A DNA stretch of 64,000 nt, taken from positions 124,001-188,000 of the forward strand of contig CAWGQC010000010.1 of the NCBI GenBank assembly GCA_963824645.1, in the 5' to 3' direction. The notes below the pieces were generated by a model. It was given only the letters and a program-made list of their open reading frames with translations. It was not told the origin of the DNA and searched no databases. Numbering within the stretch: the stretch's first letter is position 1; each line of letters starts with the position of its first letter. The DNA comes from Bog-756 sp963824645 (GTDB lineage: Bacteria; Actinomycetota; Acidimicrobiia; Acidimicrobiales; RAAP-2). Below, piece after piece: positions 62,314-64,000 of the stretch. The translations under genes and the position numbers were made by a program.

Positions 62314-63089
62314 CGCTTCGCTCCCAGAACCGAGAGGTCGTCATAGCGCTGATGCATGTAGGGCTCGAGCCACTCGGCCGGCACCCGGTCCACCACCTCT
62401 CCTTGTTGGGACGAGGAGAGTTCGGCGTACTCGAAGGACAACACTCTCCGCACCGGAAAGTCGGCGATGGGGTCGAGGGGGGCGTCCAGCAGCTTGCACT
62501 CGCCGCTGACCGGCCGGACCACCCGGGCCACCTCGTGCCGGCGGCAGTAGACGAAGGCCGGGTCGCCCTCCAGGCCGGAGCCGGAGGGGGAGGGTAGGAG
62601 CTTGAAGTAGAAATCGAGCTTGTCGATCTCGTAGCCGGGTGCTTCGGGCCCGAGCGACCCCGACACCTCGGCCACCGTCGATCCCATTCGGGCGACGCGG
62701 GCATCGAGAGTGTCGCCGTCCACGTCGAGGGACATCTCGGCCATCTTCTTGGGTTCCCCGAAGGTCTCCCGGCCGCCCACCGTGGCCTGCTCGGTGGTCA
62801 TGGGCATGAAAAGGGCGTACTCACCCTCAATGTCCCCGTGACGGGCCCGGACCCCGAACCAGCCGGCCCCGAACGGCTTGAGTCCTGTGCCCAGGTCGAC
62901 CACGGCGATCCGCAGTCGGGCCGTGGCCACCGAAGGCTCCAGCGGCCGGGGGAGGACCGAGGCGATGGCCTCCGGATCGGTCTCGAACACGACAGTCACC
63001 GCCCGCGACCAGATCGGCGTGGTGGTCGCCTCGACCTCGCGGTTGCGGACCAACTCCGGTGGCCGGGCTCCGTATCGAGTGGTTCCCAT
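62310..63089 (-). CDS. Acetoacetate-decarboxylase-family protein
   Basis: A 259-residue protein of the ADC superfamily. The Lys that forms the Schiff base in ADC enzymes is in RETFGEPKKMAEM, and the surrounding YALFMPMTTEQATVGGRE and PGYEIDKLDFYFKLLP are typical. The ATG at 63089 has GGGGGAG upstream. It pairs with the amidohydrolase by ATGA overlap. ADC-like proteins decarboxylate beta-keto acids or act in aldol/hydratase reactions; in this cluster a beta-keto product of ring or chain cleavage is plausible. Confidence 0.88.
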   Translation of the reverse strand: MGTTRYGARPPELVRNREVEATTTPIWSRAVTVVFETDPEAIASVLPRPLEPSVATARLRIAVVDLGTGLKPFGAGWFGVRARHGDIEGEYALFMPMTTEQATVGGRETFGEPKKMAEMSLDVDGDTLDARVARMGSTVAEVSGSLGPEAPGYEIDKLDFYFKLLPSPSGSGLEGDPAFVYCRRHEVARVVRPVSGECKLLDAPLDPIADFPVRRVLSFEYAELSSSQQGEVVDRVPAEWLEPYMHQRYDDLSVLGAKR

Positions 63090-63218
63090 GGCTCCCCCTT
63101 CCGAGGGCGTACCGGGACGACCTCCACCCCAGTGTGGCACGCACACGCCGGCGGTGCCCCGCCACGGGGTGTCACCCGGTGGGCCCGCCGGGAACGCACA
63201 CGATGTCGCGGGTTCAGG

Positions 63219-63269
63219 GGCTGTACGGGTTTACAGGCTGTACGGGTTTACAGGCTGTACCGGTTTACA
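63219..63269 (-). repeat. Three tandem 17-base palindromic units at the end of the last amidohydrolase
   Basis: Read on the minus strand, each unit is CTGTAAACCCGTACAGC or a one-base variant. CTGTA and TACAG form inverted arms with a 6-base loop. Copies lie at 63219-63235, 63236-63252 and 63253-63269. The stop codon TAA of the flanking gene is part of the last unit. Confidence 0.85.
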
Positions 63270-64000
63270 GGTGGTAGAGACGCGCCGCGTTCTCGCCGAG
63301 GATCTTGCGCTGGACCTCGGTGGTCAATTCGCTCATAGTGTCGGCGGCGGTCTTGAGCGGGTCCGGATAGAGGCACGTCGGATGGGGATAGTCGGTCTCG
63401 AACATGATGTTGTCCTCACCCACGGCGGCAACCACCGTGGGCAGGTTGGTCCGTTCAAACCAGATTGTGGCGTAGATCTGCCGACGGAAGTATTCAGTGG
63501 GCGTCAAAGGCAGCCTGGTCCGCGTCATCGGTGCGTTCTCGCCCATCTCGTAGTCGAGGGCCTCCAGGATGAACGGGATCCAGCCGATGCCACTCTCGAC
63601 CGAGACGATCTTGAGCTCGGGGAAGCGCTCGAGCATGCCCGAACAGATGATGTTCACTATCACCCGGGCGTTGCCGATGAACAACAGCGTCCCCCCGATG
63701 GCCAGTTTGGTGTCATCGTCGTGCGAGTCCCAGGGATAGGTACCGAAGTAGTTCATCGTGGTCAGGCTGGCCCCGATGTGGAAGTGCACGGGAAGTTCGA
63801 GCTCGCTGCAGGCGTCCCACAGCGGGTCCCATGCCGGGCTGGCCAGATCCGGGGCGCCCAGGTCCTGGGTGTCGGACGTCAGGTTGATGCCGCGGAGGCC
63901 GAGGCTCTGGCCCGACGTGCTTCACGGACGCTGGCCTCGATGTCCCAGGCCGGGAGAATGGCCATGGGGAGGAGCCGGTTGCCCGATCCGGCCTGGAGTT
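63265..64000 (-). pseudogene. Amidohydrolase_2-family gene, 5' end outside window, probable one-base frameshift
   Basis: The downstream frame (63265 to about 63921) encodes SLGLRGINLTSD, then PVHFHIGASL, ESGIGWIPFILEALDYEM, FETDYPHPTCLYPD and the C-terminus ARLYHL, an amidohydrolase like its neighbours. From the window edge, another frame encodes LLPMAILPAWDIEASVREARRARA and then stops at 63879-63881, while the downstream frame has a stop at 63922-63924. The family reads RARALGLRGIN, so one base (a C in GCC-CTC) is missing near 63900-63908. It is either a true frameshift, leaving a broken gene, or a sequencing error. The 5' end lies beyond 64000. Confidence 0.75.

Overview
The window is GC-rich, gene-dense actinobacterial chromosome. 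Several things point to the class Acidimicrobiia or a close relative: two secreted proteins carry the roughly 42-residue GYWLVAADGGVF-type repeats common in that group, there are two luciferase-like (probably F420-dependent) oxidoreductases, and there are several Amidohydrolase_2, SDR, MaoC and acetoacetate-decarboxylase-like genes of the kind used in lipid, steroid or xenobiotic metabolism. This placement is inference; there is no rRNA or tRNA in the window to confirm it. I see no phage, insertion sequence, CRISPR array or integrase, and no gene-free stretch longer than about 300 bases.

Layout. 1-8.7 kb: a secreted repeat/beta-helix protein (cut by the left edge), an EAL phosphodiesterase, a large acidic DUF2510 protein, a luciferase-like oxidoreductase and a secreted CocE/S15-type hydrolase. 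8.8-18 kb: a small cyclic-nucleotide-binding protein, a P450 with its ferredoxin, a divergent agmatine-to-putrescine pair (aguA/aguB), an SDR, a branched-chain-amino-acid-type binding lipoprotein, and a four-gene membrane/regulator cluster (BlaI-like repressor with a cysteine-rich head, DUF5134, two membrane proteins) with a dyad in front of it. 18-25.5 kb: one giant (about 2,490-residue) secreted modular protein. 25.6-32.5 kb: xylulokinase and xylose isomerase, two glycosyltransferases, a methyltransferase with a short-repeat array in its upstream region, a VOC protein and a SnoaL-like protein.

32.5-43.4 kb: a tight five-gene minus-strand operon (sulfotransferase, alkylsulfatase-like metallo-beta-lactamase, SDR, VOC, alcohol dehydrogenase), an MFS exporter divergent from a TetR regulator across three palindromic operators, a two-subunit MaoC hydratase, an aldo/keto reductase, DUF5996 and an XRE regulator. 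43.4-53.5 kb: a second luciferase-like oxidoreductase, a PspC-domain two-component system facing another PspC and a DUF1707 protein, a GH18 protein, an ABC permease with an ATPase fused to a cyclic-nucleotide-binding domain, a DMT transporter and a HipBA-like toxin-antitoxin pair. 53.8-64 kb: a split PEP-synthase/rifampin-phosphotransferase-like system whose ATP-binding subunit carries a cyclic-nucleotide-binding domain, an Eis-like acetyltransferase, and a catabolic cluster with three Amidohydrolase_2 paralogues, an SDR and an acetoacetate-decarboxylase-like protein. The last amidohydrolase is cut by the right edge and appears frameshifted.

The most interesting candidates are the cyclic-nucleotide theme (three proteins with the domain, two of them fused to ATP-using modules within about 5 kb), above all the split dikinase-like pair at 53.8-56.7 kb, and the possible copper/metal-responsive BlaI-DUF5134 cluster at 15.3-17.9 kb.
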